Both the position numbers and the translations under genes were made by a program. The notes below the pieces were generated by a model. It searched no databases. It was not told the origin of the DNA and was given only the letters and a program-made list of their open reading frames with translations. From contig JAJFZO010000407.1 of assembly GCA_021397835.1 (NCBI GenBank), forward strand, positions 2,294,001 to 2,358,000: a DNA stretch of 64,000 nt, read 5' to 3'. Below are positions 49,901-60,528 of the stretch, piece by piece (the first letter of the stretch is position 1; every line of letters starts with the position of its first letter). This DNA is from Moringa oleifera. Its lineage: Eukaryota > Streptophyta > Magnoliopsida > Brassicales > Moringaceae.

Positions 49901-52900
49901 TTTGCCTTCAACTTTTGTTATATTTCCCACTTGGACCTTCATGAAATGTGGATTCTTCTCTTTCCATATTCTTAATGTCAAAAGAGAAGGTAAGAAAGCT
50001 AACCATGTCCCAACCTAATATGAATGTGAGCAAAATTTAGGAGAAAATTCAACCGAATATTAATATGATGCATAATAGGAAAGAAGTGACAGTGTTGATG
50101 CTGTTTATTGTTCAAATGAAAAGATAAACTTTTCTTTTCCCATTTACATTAACTCTTGGTCATTGATAGAAATGTTCATCCAAGGAAAATGCATTTATTT
50201 CCTTATGAATTGGTAAAATATTACCAAAGTGGGCAAAGGATCTATATTAAGGAGCTAAAAGCAGATTGAAAGATACTCCGTATTTAAGCTCACCAGAAAG
50301 CCAAAAAAATGCTGTTGCTCTACTCTTGAAAATTCTGAGTAGTATAGTCCCTCCTGAATGCTCTGTCCAGCTTGGAAATTCCTCTGTACTATGTTGTCTC
50401 TCTTGAAATAGGTTTAACAAATATTGTGCCAGAACTTATTTTGCTGTGCAAGAGAAAGTTAGACTTTATACTAGGAATAGAAGGGGTACTGAGACCTAAA
50501 ATTCCTGCAAAATCGCTATGTTCTGTGCGACGTCTAGCGGATTAGAGACATCTCTTTTCTTTTCTGCCCACTCAGATACTGTAGTCATTCAATACCAGTC
50601 AATCTTAATGATCTAGAATGCTGACCGTGACCTGGAAACAATTTACTGTGGAATGTGGTTAACAAAGTTGATTCTACCCATCACAAACACATGTATAAAA
50701 AAATTCTAGATTCTTCTCTCATCATGGATTTAGCTGAATGCCCGATGTATTTACTGCCTGTGAAATAGGTCTCGGCAAACTTCACAATTAGGGGAATGAA
50801 ATATCTCAAAAATTGTTTTGACCTCATTGTTAAAGATTGGGTCTCTTCTTCTGATCCCTCAAGGTCCTTTGAGGTTGACTGACCAGAACCAAGAAATAAG
50901 AGACAGAAGAGGAAGGTAAAAAGAAAAGATAAAAAAAAATGATTGAATTAAGCAGAGAAAATGATATCACAAACTATTTGCAATGCACATAATATTCCTA
51001 GTATGTTATCTAATTGTTATTGCTTAAATAATTAGCCCTTGCAAAACTGTTGGAAATTGTTATCTGGATCTTCCAGCAGTGGGTATCCAGGTTACCTGAT
51101 GAAGAGATTTCTACATGTTACTCAAAATTCCTTGCCATCTAATTGCTATTTACTTAAATAATTACCCTCTTACATAACATCGGGTACTTCTATCTGAATA
51201 TTTAAGTGCTGGTTGTCCAGGATTACCTGATGAAGATATCTGTACATGTTAGGGAACATTCCTTTCACTGTCTTATTTGATTGACATTGATGCTATTCTC
51301 TTCCTCATTAGGACAAAGCAGGAGGAGATGGTTTTGGCTGACATGCATCTTAAACCTGGTGAACCATGGGAATATTGCCCAAGAGATGCTTTAAGGAGGG
51401 CCTCAAAACTTCTGAAAGATGAATTTGACTTGGTATATTAAGTTGCATACATAATTTACATGAAAGTAGAGTACTTTGATGCTTAAAAAATTCTAGTTGT
51501 GCAGGTAATGAATGCAGGATTTGAAATCGAGTTTTTTCTCTTGAACAGAGTACTAAGGTTTGTGATATGTCAGCTAGCTTTTGGTTCAATTGAGTGTTCA
51601 ATGGCACCATACCACTATTCTTTTTAGATTTAAAATTTTCAATTAAGAAGGATCAAGCATGCAGGGAAGGGAAGGAAGAATTGTTGCCGTTTGACTCAAC
51701 ACCATACTGCTCTACATCAGGATTTGATGCTGCTTCTGCAATGTTTCATGAAATTATCACCGCTCTTCAGTCCTTGAATATTACTGTTGAACAGGTGAAT
51801 AATGAAAACAGTAATATTTTTCAATGTATGTTTAGAATTATGGAAGCGTTTTTGAATTAGGTTAAATTTGGTGTAGAGCACCAAATCATAGGATCTAAAT
51901 AAATATTGATGATTACTTTGTTTGCAACTTCTTTACATGAGTGTTGATAGGTTATTTGTAATATTATGTACATCCTCTTGCTTTCACTTTGTTGTGCACT
52001 GCAAATCTAAGGAACGTGCACTATTATTCACTCCTTTAACTCTCAAAAATTTTGTAGGTACATGCAGAATCTGGGAAAGGTCAGTTTGAATTGGCTCTTG
52101 GGCACACTGTTTCTATGTGTGCTGCTGACAATTTGGTTTTCACCCATGAAGTTATTAGAGCAGTCGCAAGGAAACACGGGTTGTTGGCAACTTTTGTGCC
52201 AAAGTAGGTGCTTGGCTTTATCTTAGTATGGCTAATATTTTTTTTCTTAAGACTTGAATCTTTATGGTTAGTGACATTTTTTTAATGAAAAATAGATATT
52301 AATAGAAATAGGTACTGGTATAATTCCTTCATATGTCGATTGAAATAATTACTGATGTAATTCCTACATATGCATCCTAAGGGGTTCGTTAATTTTTTAA
52401 TTCAAACATCACTCTGTTTCATAACTGTCCATTATTATTGCAGCTGACGAATCTGTTATCAGGTTATATAGTATCTTGTTAAACAAAATACTCCAGTATC
52501 TAGTAAAATCTAGTTAGTTGATGATGAATGGATCATAAAATAAAACACGTAACTGATGATAACATATTGACTTGGTATCATACTTAAGATGTGCTAAAAG
52601 GTTGTTAAGCTTTATTAATGTCCTAGATTTTGGTCTTTCAGAATTTTGATTCTTTATGTTAGAGAACCTAGCGCTTGAAACCACAATCCACTGATCTATA
52701 CTTCCATCTCAGGTATTCTATGGGTGATATTGGTTCTGGATCCCATGTGCATCTCAGTTTATGGCAGAATGGGAAAAATGTTTTTATGGCATCAGATGAA
52801 TCATCTCAGCATGGGATGTCCAGTGCTGGCCAAGAGTTTATGGCTGGAGTTCTTTACCATCTTCCTTCAATTTTGGCATTCATAGCACCACTTCCAAACA

Positions 52901-55727
52901 GGTTGTCCTTTTTCTGTAATAGAACATGATTGTGTTTCTTGCCCGTCATTTATTTTAGGACTCTGTCTTTGCATTTGTATCATTAAACTTATATAATCTG
53001 CACCTTGTTTCCTGTTTCTTGGAAATATCTTGATTTAGCACGAATCATTTTTTTGCCTAAACATTGCAAATGTGGAATTCATATTTGATGTATGCTGCTT
53101 TTTATCTGGAACTCATTCTTTTGTATCTATTGTGTAGGGAAGTTGCGAGTTACACCTATCTCTTCATAACCGTAGTTCCTACCCTTTTGGCAGTTTAGCA
53201 TTGATCCTTTTGGCTTGGTTAGGATAGTTTGGCATGCTATATGTTATGGTTCTGTAAGTTACCTGCTAAAAATTGGGAAATTAAGTTTACTTAATATCAG
53301 TAAGTTGTATGTTTTCTGTTAATCTTGAGGAATGGTTTCTTGTATATCTGGTGTAATGTTTGTTTTAATTACATGGGTTGAGCATGATATGAAGACCTGC
53401 TGGGTTAAATTCATTGTTGTTCTTTTTATTTATACATATTAATGCATCTCCCTGCCCCACTTTTAGTTTCTCTTTCATAAATATATTAGAGATACACATA
53501 GATAGAAGCATAAGTACATATGTGAGAGAGAGATACAAGGATTGAAGCTTTAGAGCTATTTAGATAAGAATTTCCGTATGGTGACTGAATTGCATGGTTT
53601 TATATGATTCTGCTTCTAAACATCATGCTGTATGTATCGATAAGAAAATCAGACTGCCGCAATGGTTGGTCCACGTAGGATGTATATTTACTGGAAAATA
53701 TTCTTTATTGGCACAATTTTCTTATGTTCATACTTAACTGTTTAGTTATGACCGAATACAACCCAATACATGGAGCGGTGCATATCAGTGCTGGGGAAAA
53801 GAAAACAGAGAAGCCCCATTAAGGACTGCCTGTCCACCTGGAATCCAAGATGGTCTTGTAAGCAATTTTGAAATCAAATCTTTTGATGGCTGTGCAAATC
53901 CACACTTGGGCTTGGCTGCAATCATTGCTGCCGGCATTGATGGCCTTCACCATCATCTCCGTCTACCTGAGCCTATAGGTAAACTATCTCACTCCCATTG
54001 GTATTACAAGATGTCTTAACGTATTGTTACAGTTTCTTTATATGCTTTAGATTGTTATTACAACCTTAGTTGGCTTCAGGTGTATTTTTCAATTTGTGAT
54101 TGATAAAGTCAACCACTTAAATTTAATTAATATTTGGTTCGTTTCCATATAACTGGCCACTGGGAACAAACAATAAATATGACCACTATCTACTGACACT
54201 ATCATATTCAATTTAGGGAGTTAGGTTTGAGTTGTTATCTTTAGCTGCTCTCATTTCCTAATTGACACCATATATCTTCTAGCATATATGAAGGAATTTT
54301 TGAATTTCAATTACAAAAGGCTGCAGTGAAGAATCTGAGATAGCCTTCAAGGTCACTGTGTTACCTTCCTGAAACATTTGATACATCCCAGCGCTGTTGC
54401 TGCTAAGTTTTGTAAAATGAATTTCCATTTGTCATTTGATTCTCTTAAAATATTATGAAACTTTATTGTTTTTCAGGGCATCATGCCCTTCTGCACTACA
54501 GCCCATCAGTTTTGTCCTTGCCTTTGTGCAATTTACCAAATGTTGATGGAACTTCTATATTTTAAGATATTGGGTGTTGCAAAAGCAAGTAGTTTGTTCT
54601 GTAACCTGGCTGTAGATTTGTGACCTTAATTGACTGCTTTGGTTTTCCTATTTTTTCCTGGGGCTGCTCAGGAGTATCCACCATTTCTTAGCATTATTAA
54701 AGAGTGCTGTATTATTCACATAAGCAGCACCGAGGTGCCATCCGTTTACAAAAGCGACCTAATTGAACTATTTAGTACTCTTATAAGGTTCTCATGGCTT
54801 TCAAAAAATGAACCAATAAAACAAATATTTAGTAGGTTTAGCCATCCATTTTTTACAATGGACACAGGGTGCTCTCCTTCCCTTTAGACGATCTACTGCT
54901 TCTTCCATTATCCATGCATAGCATGGAATAGATAGTCTTAGCAGAAAGTTATTGTCCTCTGCTACGTATACATTCCCTCTTCCTAAATAGAGTTGTGTTG
55001 TAGTCTGACGCCTTACAGGTTTTTATTGATTTTTTTTATTGATCAAGCAGATATAAACCCCTCTGGACACAGCCCCAAACTTCATAGACTGCCTAAATCG
55101 CTTTCAGAATCTTTGGAAGCTCTCCAGAAAGACAAGGTCTTGCACGATATAATTGGTGAAAAGCTTTTGGTTGCTATAAAAGGAGTTCGCAAGGTATGTT
55201 CCCAGCTCTGGCTCAGGCTGTTACTTATCACTACAAAACTGTTTCTTATCACTACAAAGCAAAGCGCTTTGCATATTTTACTGTCACCATTAAGTGACCC
55301 AAAACTGAAGCATTGTGCTCACAGTAGATGTATCCTTCAAATCTTGTTGGATGTTTCTCTTGATAAACCGAGGTCTAGTGATTTTTACATAAGAACCAGA
55401 CCTCACAGCTCTTAGGAAGCAAACTGGATAGATGCTCAATACTTCACGTATGAAAAACTTCAAACGGGTGAAATTTGAAGCTCTGTCCCCAACATTTTCA
55501 TATTCCAGTTGCTGATCAGATTTTAGTGACCTGCAATAGAATAAGGGCATCTAAGCTCAGCAGGCCCTCATTCTGCAGAATCTGATAAAATGTACTGCTT
55601 TGTTGTTGGGTAAATTTCAATGCTGTCTTTCTGCAAGTCATGGTTTGCAGTGCCTTGTTTGCAGGCTGAAATTGACTACTACTCAAGCAATCCGGAAGCA
55701 TACAAGCAACTTATACACCGTTATTAG
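43982..55727 (+). CDS. NodGS: NodGS: amidohydrolase-like domain fused to type-I glutamine synthetase domain, 842 aa
   Basis: Eighteen exons: 43982-44143, 45670-45921, 46360-46424, 46760-46881, 46958-47063, 47511-47667, 47772-47867, 48347-48395, 48503-48771, 49675-49847, 51312-51432, 51505-51557, 51665-51794, 52058-52203, 52713-52901, 53746-53978, 55051-55193, 55665-55727. All phases agree and total 2,529 bases. The N-terminal half (about residues 1-400) is amidohydrolase-like: DAHAHN at 17-22, then QIHTGFGDKDLDL, LLHASYPF and MFSTDGYASPETYY. The C-terminal half is a GSI-like glutamine synthetase (GlnA/FluG type): NAGFEIEFF near 527, GSGSHVHLS near 641-649, ENREAPLR at 716-723 and EIKSFDGCANPH. 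The length matches plant homologs. A glutamine synthetase activity is not assured for this family. Exon 4 starts at 46760 because the nearer AG at 46764-46766 would put a stop in frame. Confidence 0.97.
44690..44795. repeat. TA/TG-rich microsatellite in NodGS intron 1
   Basis: This is a mixed TATATG/TGTACATA run. A smaller TA run lies at about 45166-45183 in the same intron (44144-45669), which otherwise has no recognisable element. Confidence 0.85.
51009..51266. repeat. 129-bp tandem duplication in NodGS intron 10
   Basis: TCTAATTG followed by a CTTAAATAATTA segment starts at 51009 and again at 51138, and both copies contain a TATCCAGG/TGTCCAGG plus TTACCTGATGAAGA block and a CTACATGTTA/GTACATGTTA block. 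The copies are diverged. Intron 10 (49848-51311) shows nothing else. Confidence 0.8.
54700..54900 (-). mobile_element. Possible short LINE 3' remnant in NodGS intron 16
   Basis: AGCACCGAGGTGCCATCCGTTTACAAAAGCG at about 54726-54756 resembles the minus-strand LINE 3' ends at 18584-18612 and 27611-27640, including the GCACC...GGTGC pairing. The rest of the stretch is weakly similar to LINE 3' coding sequence and no target-site duplication was found. Confidence 0.4.
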
Positions 55728-57020
55728 GCCCTTTTTGAGAACACAGGCTTTGAGGATCCTATCCCCGTCTTTAAACTTCATGCCTGACTTGTGGTCCAGG
55801 GTTTTTAAAGAGATATTTATAAGTTTCAAACTTCATTCCTGGCTTTCGTCCAGAGTTTTTGAAGAGAAATAAGTTTCCAAACTTGCAACTATGGTTATCC
55901 TTTCAACTTATGTACACATTTTGTATCTTTGAACTACCTGTTGGCAAGTTCTTCATAATTGGTTGTTTTCTCTAATTCTACAATGAGAATTGATTGATAT
56001 GCTTACATCTTGAAGTTTTATTCCCTTTGGTTGATGTAGCATTGTCAGCCATTTGTTGTCATCCCAGCCGTCAACCCTGACCTGGAGAAGTAAAATCATG
56101 GAAGTTAAGCCATTAGGCTTAGAGCTTCATTCACTGGAGAGGCATATAAATAAATAAATGAATAGTTGTTTTATATATGTTTATGATTTTTGGATTAATT
56201 TAAAAATTTTAAATTATACGTGTTTTTAAAATTAAATTTTAAAATATTAATTGTTTTAATTATATTTAATATTTTAATTTAGTTGAATTTGGATATTAAT
56301 TTAAATAAAAATAAAAAATTAATAATATGTCATTATTGAGATGGTTCAAAAAATTATTCAAATAAGTTTATATTTTATTTTGGGTTTATTATTTAAATTT
56401 GAATATTTTTTAATTCATGAATTATTTTTTATGAATTTTTTAAATTTTTAATGGTATAAAAAAGTTTTAAAATGTTTTTGATATGCTTAAATTTTAAAAT
56501 TTTTTATAATTATAACTTTAAATAGTTTATTATGTATATGAAATATTAAATCAAAATTTATTGTGCTAAAATTTTTAGTTTAAATAAATTTAATTTTTGA
56601 AATTTATCCAAATTTCTTATTAATAAATTAAAGCAATATAAATTATATCACAATCTATTTGTACAATATAAGTAACATGGAAAAATAAAAGTGATTAAAT
56701 ATTAGATGATTTTTAAAATTTTATTAAAGAATAAAACATAAAATATTTATAATGGGTGTTTTAAGTTCTTGGAGTTTTGTAATTGAGGAAAGAATTAAAA
56801 GTAGGGTTTATTCCATTTTGGTGGAGAACCCATGCCAATTAAATAGATTGAAGAATCTGATAACAAGGAAATACTCTTTACCTTCTATTTAATTAGATAG
56901 ATAGAACGAGAGGCAAATATCAAATGACAACTGCCATGCACGACACCACCCTGAATCACGTAAATCCTATCAGATTTCTCCTCAACTAAAAATGGCATAT
57001 CAAACCTATGGCAGATCTAC

Positions 57021-57070
<50 letters not shown>

Positions 57071-57185
57071 GCATGCAGCCCAAGCAGGAATCTTGCAAGA
57101 CGAATTATCGCCTAATTCACTATTTTCGTAAAGTGTGACGACATTATCAAAGGCAATCCCGAGCTCCATCTCGTCCAGCATCACC
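55728..57185 (+). other. NodGS 3' region, spacer and expansin upstream region
   Basis: The first part is NodGS 3' UTR sequence with an imperfect 55-bp tandem duplication (55773-55827 and 55828-55880). From about 56160 to 56780 the spacer is very AT-rich and featureless. The 300 bp before the expansin start contain a (TA)23 run at 57024-57069 and GCATGC at 57071-57076. The TA run could serve as a TATA-like element but this is only a suggestion. Confidence 0.6.
57024..57069. repeat. (TA)23 microsatellite upstream of expansin
   Basis: An uninterrupted TA run of 46 bp ends 116 bp before the expansin ATG. Its length is likely to vary between individuals, and it sits where a core promoter is expected. 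Confidence 0.93.
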
Positions 57186-58304
57186 ATGGCATGGCCTTTG
57201 GGGTTGCTCTCTGCAACATCGCTTCTTCTCTTAGCTATGGTATTAATGGCTGAATGCCATGCAGATGCTCAACCTTCGTCGACACACATTGTTCCCAATA
57301 TATTAGGGACAGTTCCTAAGCACAACAAACCAAGGTTCCAGCCAAGCCCCTGGAAACAGGCCTATGCCACTTTCTATGAAGGCCACACAGGAACATATGG
57401 TATATATAATATATCAATGTCACTCACGATCTTTATGTAATAATCCATGCATGGGTGGTTTTTCTTTTTCCTTTTGCCATTTTGTTAACATCCAGAAGCA
57501 TCCGCAGCTCCATGTATAAACAGATGCAATTACGTCGTCATTTCCATGATTGAGTCATGGAGTTCTCCTTTCTCTGTGTAGGAGGAGCTTGTGGGTACAA
57601 AGATGTTGTCCAACAAGGTTACGGGTTGGACACAGTAGCCTTGAGCAATGTGTTGTTCAACCAAGGGAAGGTCTGTGGTGCTTGCTACGAGATCAAGTGT
57701 GTCAACAGCCCTCAATGGTGCAAACCAGGCCAGCCATCTGTCTTTGTTACAGCAACAGACAATTGCCCACCGAACTACCAAGAGGGGGGATGGTGCAACC
57801 CTCCCCGTGAGCATTTCGATCTAGCCAAGCCTGCGTACCTCCAGATTGCCGAGTACAAAGGCGGCATCGTTCCAGTCCATTACCGCAGGTTCATTCCATA
57901 TGCTTATAATACTTGCTTATATTCCATCATGCATCCCATGTAAGAAGGTTGAAGAAACTATCTATGCTAATTGGAAGAGTACTTTTAATTGCAGGGTGCC
58001 ATGCAAGAAGCAAGGAGGAATCAAGTACACGATAACCGGCAACATGTACTGGAACGAAATCTCGGTATGGAACGTGGGAGGAGCTGGGGATGTGGTGAGC
58101 GTGCAAGTGAAGGGTGATGACAAGCTTTCATGGACGATGCTGACACGAGTATGGGGGGGAAGATGGCAAACCAGTGCGAAGTTGGTGGGGGAATCACTAA
58201 CCTTCAGGGTTCGAACAAGTGATGGCAGATCTTCAACTTCATGGCATCTCGCACCAAAGAACTGGCAGTTCGGTCAGACCTTTGAGGGCAAGAACTTCCG
58301 TTGA
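57186..58304 (+). CDS. Alpha-expansin (EXPA), three exons, 276 aa
   Basis: Exons 57186-57399, 57582-57888 and 57995-58304 join in phase (831 bases). The start at 57186 (CACCATGGC context) is chosen because the upstream in-frame codon at 57135 is GTG. A signal peptide covers about residues 1-28 ([16 protein letters not shown] core). The expansin domain 1 begins near [12 protein letters not shown], with GGACGY at 72-77, the cysteine series from 75 to 143 and the EXPA HFD motif at 149-151 in NPPREHFDL. Domain 2 holds [16 protein letters not shown], the NVGGAGDV block and the tryptophans of the wall-binding face ([30 protein letters not shown]). The protein should be secreted and loosen cell walls without hydrolysis. 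KDV replaces the GNL that usually follows GGACGY in EXPAs, and TATDNCPPN replaces the common TATNFCPPN, so it belongs to a divergent EXPA clade. Confidence 0.95.
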
Positions 58305-59373
58305 AGAACATCAGAGACATTCTTTTTTGTCCTAATTATGTTTGCTGCCCATGGAAAGTACAGTTAGGCAACTGTACATATGTGAAGCTGCATGCAAAGT
58401 GGACTGCTAAATGGTGCTCCTTTGTATTTCACCCATTAGACCAAAAAAAAAAAAAAAAGCAAATTTTTTGTATCAGAATGCTGTTCAAGTTCAATTGCCA
58501 ATTTCTTTCTTTTCTTTCCTTTTCCTCTTAGGTTTTTCCTTTTGCCAGGGACGAAAGTTTCTTCTTCCCTTTTCCTGTTGGTTTTTTTTTTCTTTTTTTC
58601 CCCTTATTGTTGCCAGGTATAGAGACCAAAAGCTGATATTAGCCTCACTGATTTTCCAATCGCACGAGGCAAATGGATCTTTCAACAGCTAGAGTTACTT
58701 GTGGACTGATTACCCACCAGATGAACAAATTATAACATTGAGATGAAACTTCAATCCCCATTTCACTGCCCTGGCACATTGAAGAGTTAGTAAAGGAAAT
58801 TGATCAGCAAATTTGGAAATTTGGACTCCCATTTCATATATGTTATCCCTTACAAAAGCATAGTTTCATTTTGGTAATTTTCAGATTCCAAGACCTGAGA
58901 GGAAATTGGTAAATATTCCGGAGGAAATGCCACATTAATAACTCATCCAAAACCTAAAATTCCCGTGCTCTAATAAATAAGTTACATATATTAAAAGCTC
59001 TAATAAATTAAATAGCTTACAACACAACCACCTCTCTTTCAATCAGTGTAGCTAACATACATTTTCTTATCTACCAAAAATTGGAAATAGAACTTCACAG
59101 CTCAGTGGCCCAATAAACAATGCTTTGAACTTCCTCTTCCTACGACCATCTCCTGTGTAAATCAATGAATTTCTTCCAAAACTATGCTGTTCTATTCAGC
59201 ACTCCATCAACCAGTAATGCACCAGACTATGTTCTTTTTGATATTGTGTCTGGGTCATATCTCACCTGTGCCTCATAACCATCCTGAAAAGCACTTCAGT
59301 ATTCTTCCTTTTGCTTTCTTTTCTTTTCAATTTGTGGCAACTGTTCCTCAGTTAGCTCCAAGTATACACGACT
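58305..59373. other. Convergent spacer between expansin and WDR3 3' ends
   Basis: It contains the expansin 3' UTR, an A run at 58442-58457, a T-rich stretch at 58505-58605 and the WDR3 3' UTR read from the right. No coding sequence or transposon was recognised. Confidence 0.7.
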
Positions 59374-60479
59374 TCATTTCTTCTGCTTTTTCTTTTTCCT
59401 TTTTTCTGTTTTTGTCTCTGTCCTTGCTTCCAAACGTTTGGATTGTTGTGTTCGGATTTCTTGCAGCTTCAACTTAGCATCTTGAAAGAGTGCATCTGAT
59501 CTTGAAGCCATTAATTGCTGAAATCATAAAATAATATATAGATATGGAAAATAAGTACAAGTTCCAGCGGTTTATTGCAGGGAGAAGAGATCCATAAACT
59601 CATTTATGTACCTTCAAATGATCCATTGCGGCAAGATTGAATCCAAGCGTATCCTTGCATTCCTGACACAAACCCAAGCTTCATCTTGTCAAACGGTCCA
59701 TTCAACTTTTTCAAATCTATTCTTTACCCAAAATGATAAAAAGAAAAAGGTACAAATAATATCCTTAATAAAATATAGGAAATGCAAAGTTCTGGTAATC
59801 AAGGGTCCAAACAAAACTCCAAAGAACTTTGAAGAAAATTGTGAAGTATGCAGTTGCAGTACTCTTTACAAAAACTAGTTAACATTCACCATTTTCACTT
59901 CTTTCTTCACATCAAATTCATGTCAGTTGCACCATTCATCTTGGAATTAGAATCCATGCTTCTTTGTAATTCAATCTCCACTACAGAGCTGGACATGATA
60001 GTTTCTTACCATCCAGCTCCTTACAAATGCAACAACTAAAAATGATATTAATGAATAAAATTCAAACGATGGGATTCTTTGAGATTTCATCTAATCTATT
60101 CTAAATTTGTATATTTGTTTTGGAAACACATACTAAAATGCAATGAACTTTACTTTACAAGTTGTATAAAGCTAAATCAAATAATTACCTTAACTCTCGC
60201 ATAAAGAATATCTTTGAGAACAGTCAGCAATGGTCTGGCAGCTGGAGTAGTAACTAACTGATTATGATGTGCCTGCAATAATATTGTTGCCACTCTGCAA
60301 ACAAGCTCAACCTGCATATTCATTAGAACAAAATGTTACGACAAGTGAACAGAATGGCACATATATATTACATGCTTTCTTGACACTAAAGGTCTGAACA
60401 CGTGGAAATCTCCTCCAAAACCAAGCAGTATTCATGTCTTCCTCCCCTATCTCCCTGCCCAGGCAAAAAGCCAAGGGAA

Positions 60480-60528
<49 letters not shown>

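Noticed and set aside
57135..57185. Upstream extension of the expansin frame
   Set aside because: The first codon there is GTG, not ATG; the ATG at 57186 has a good context and gives a normal signal peptide.
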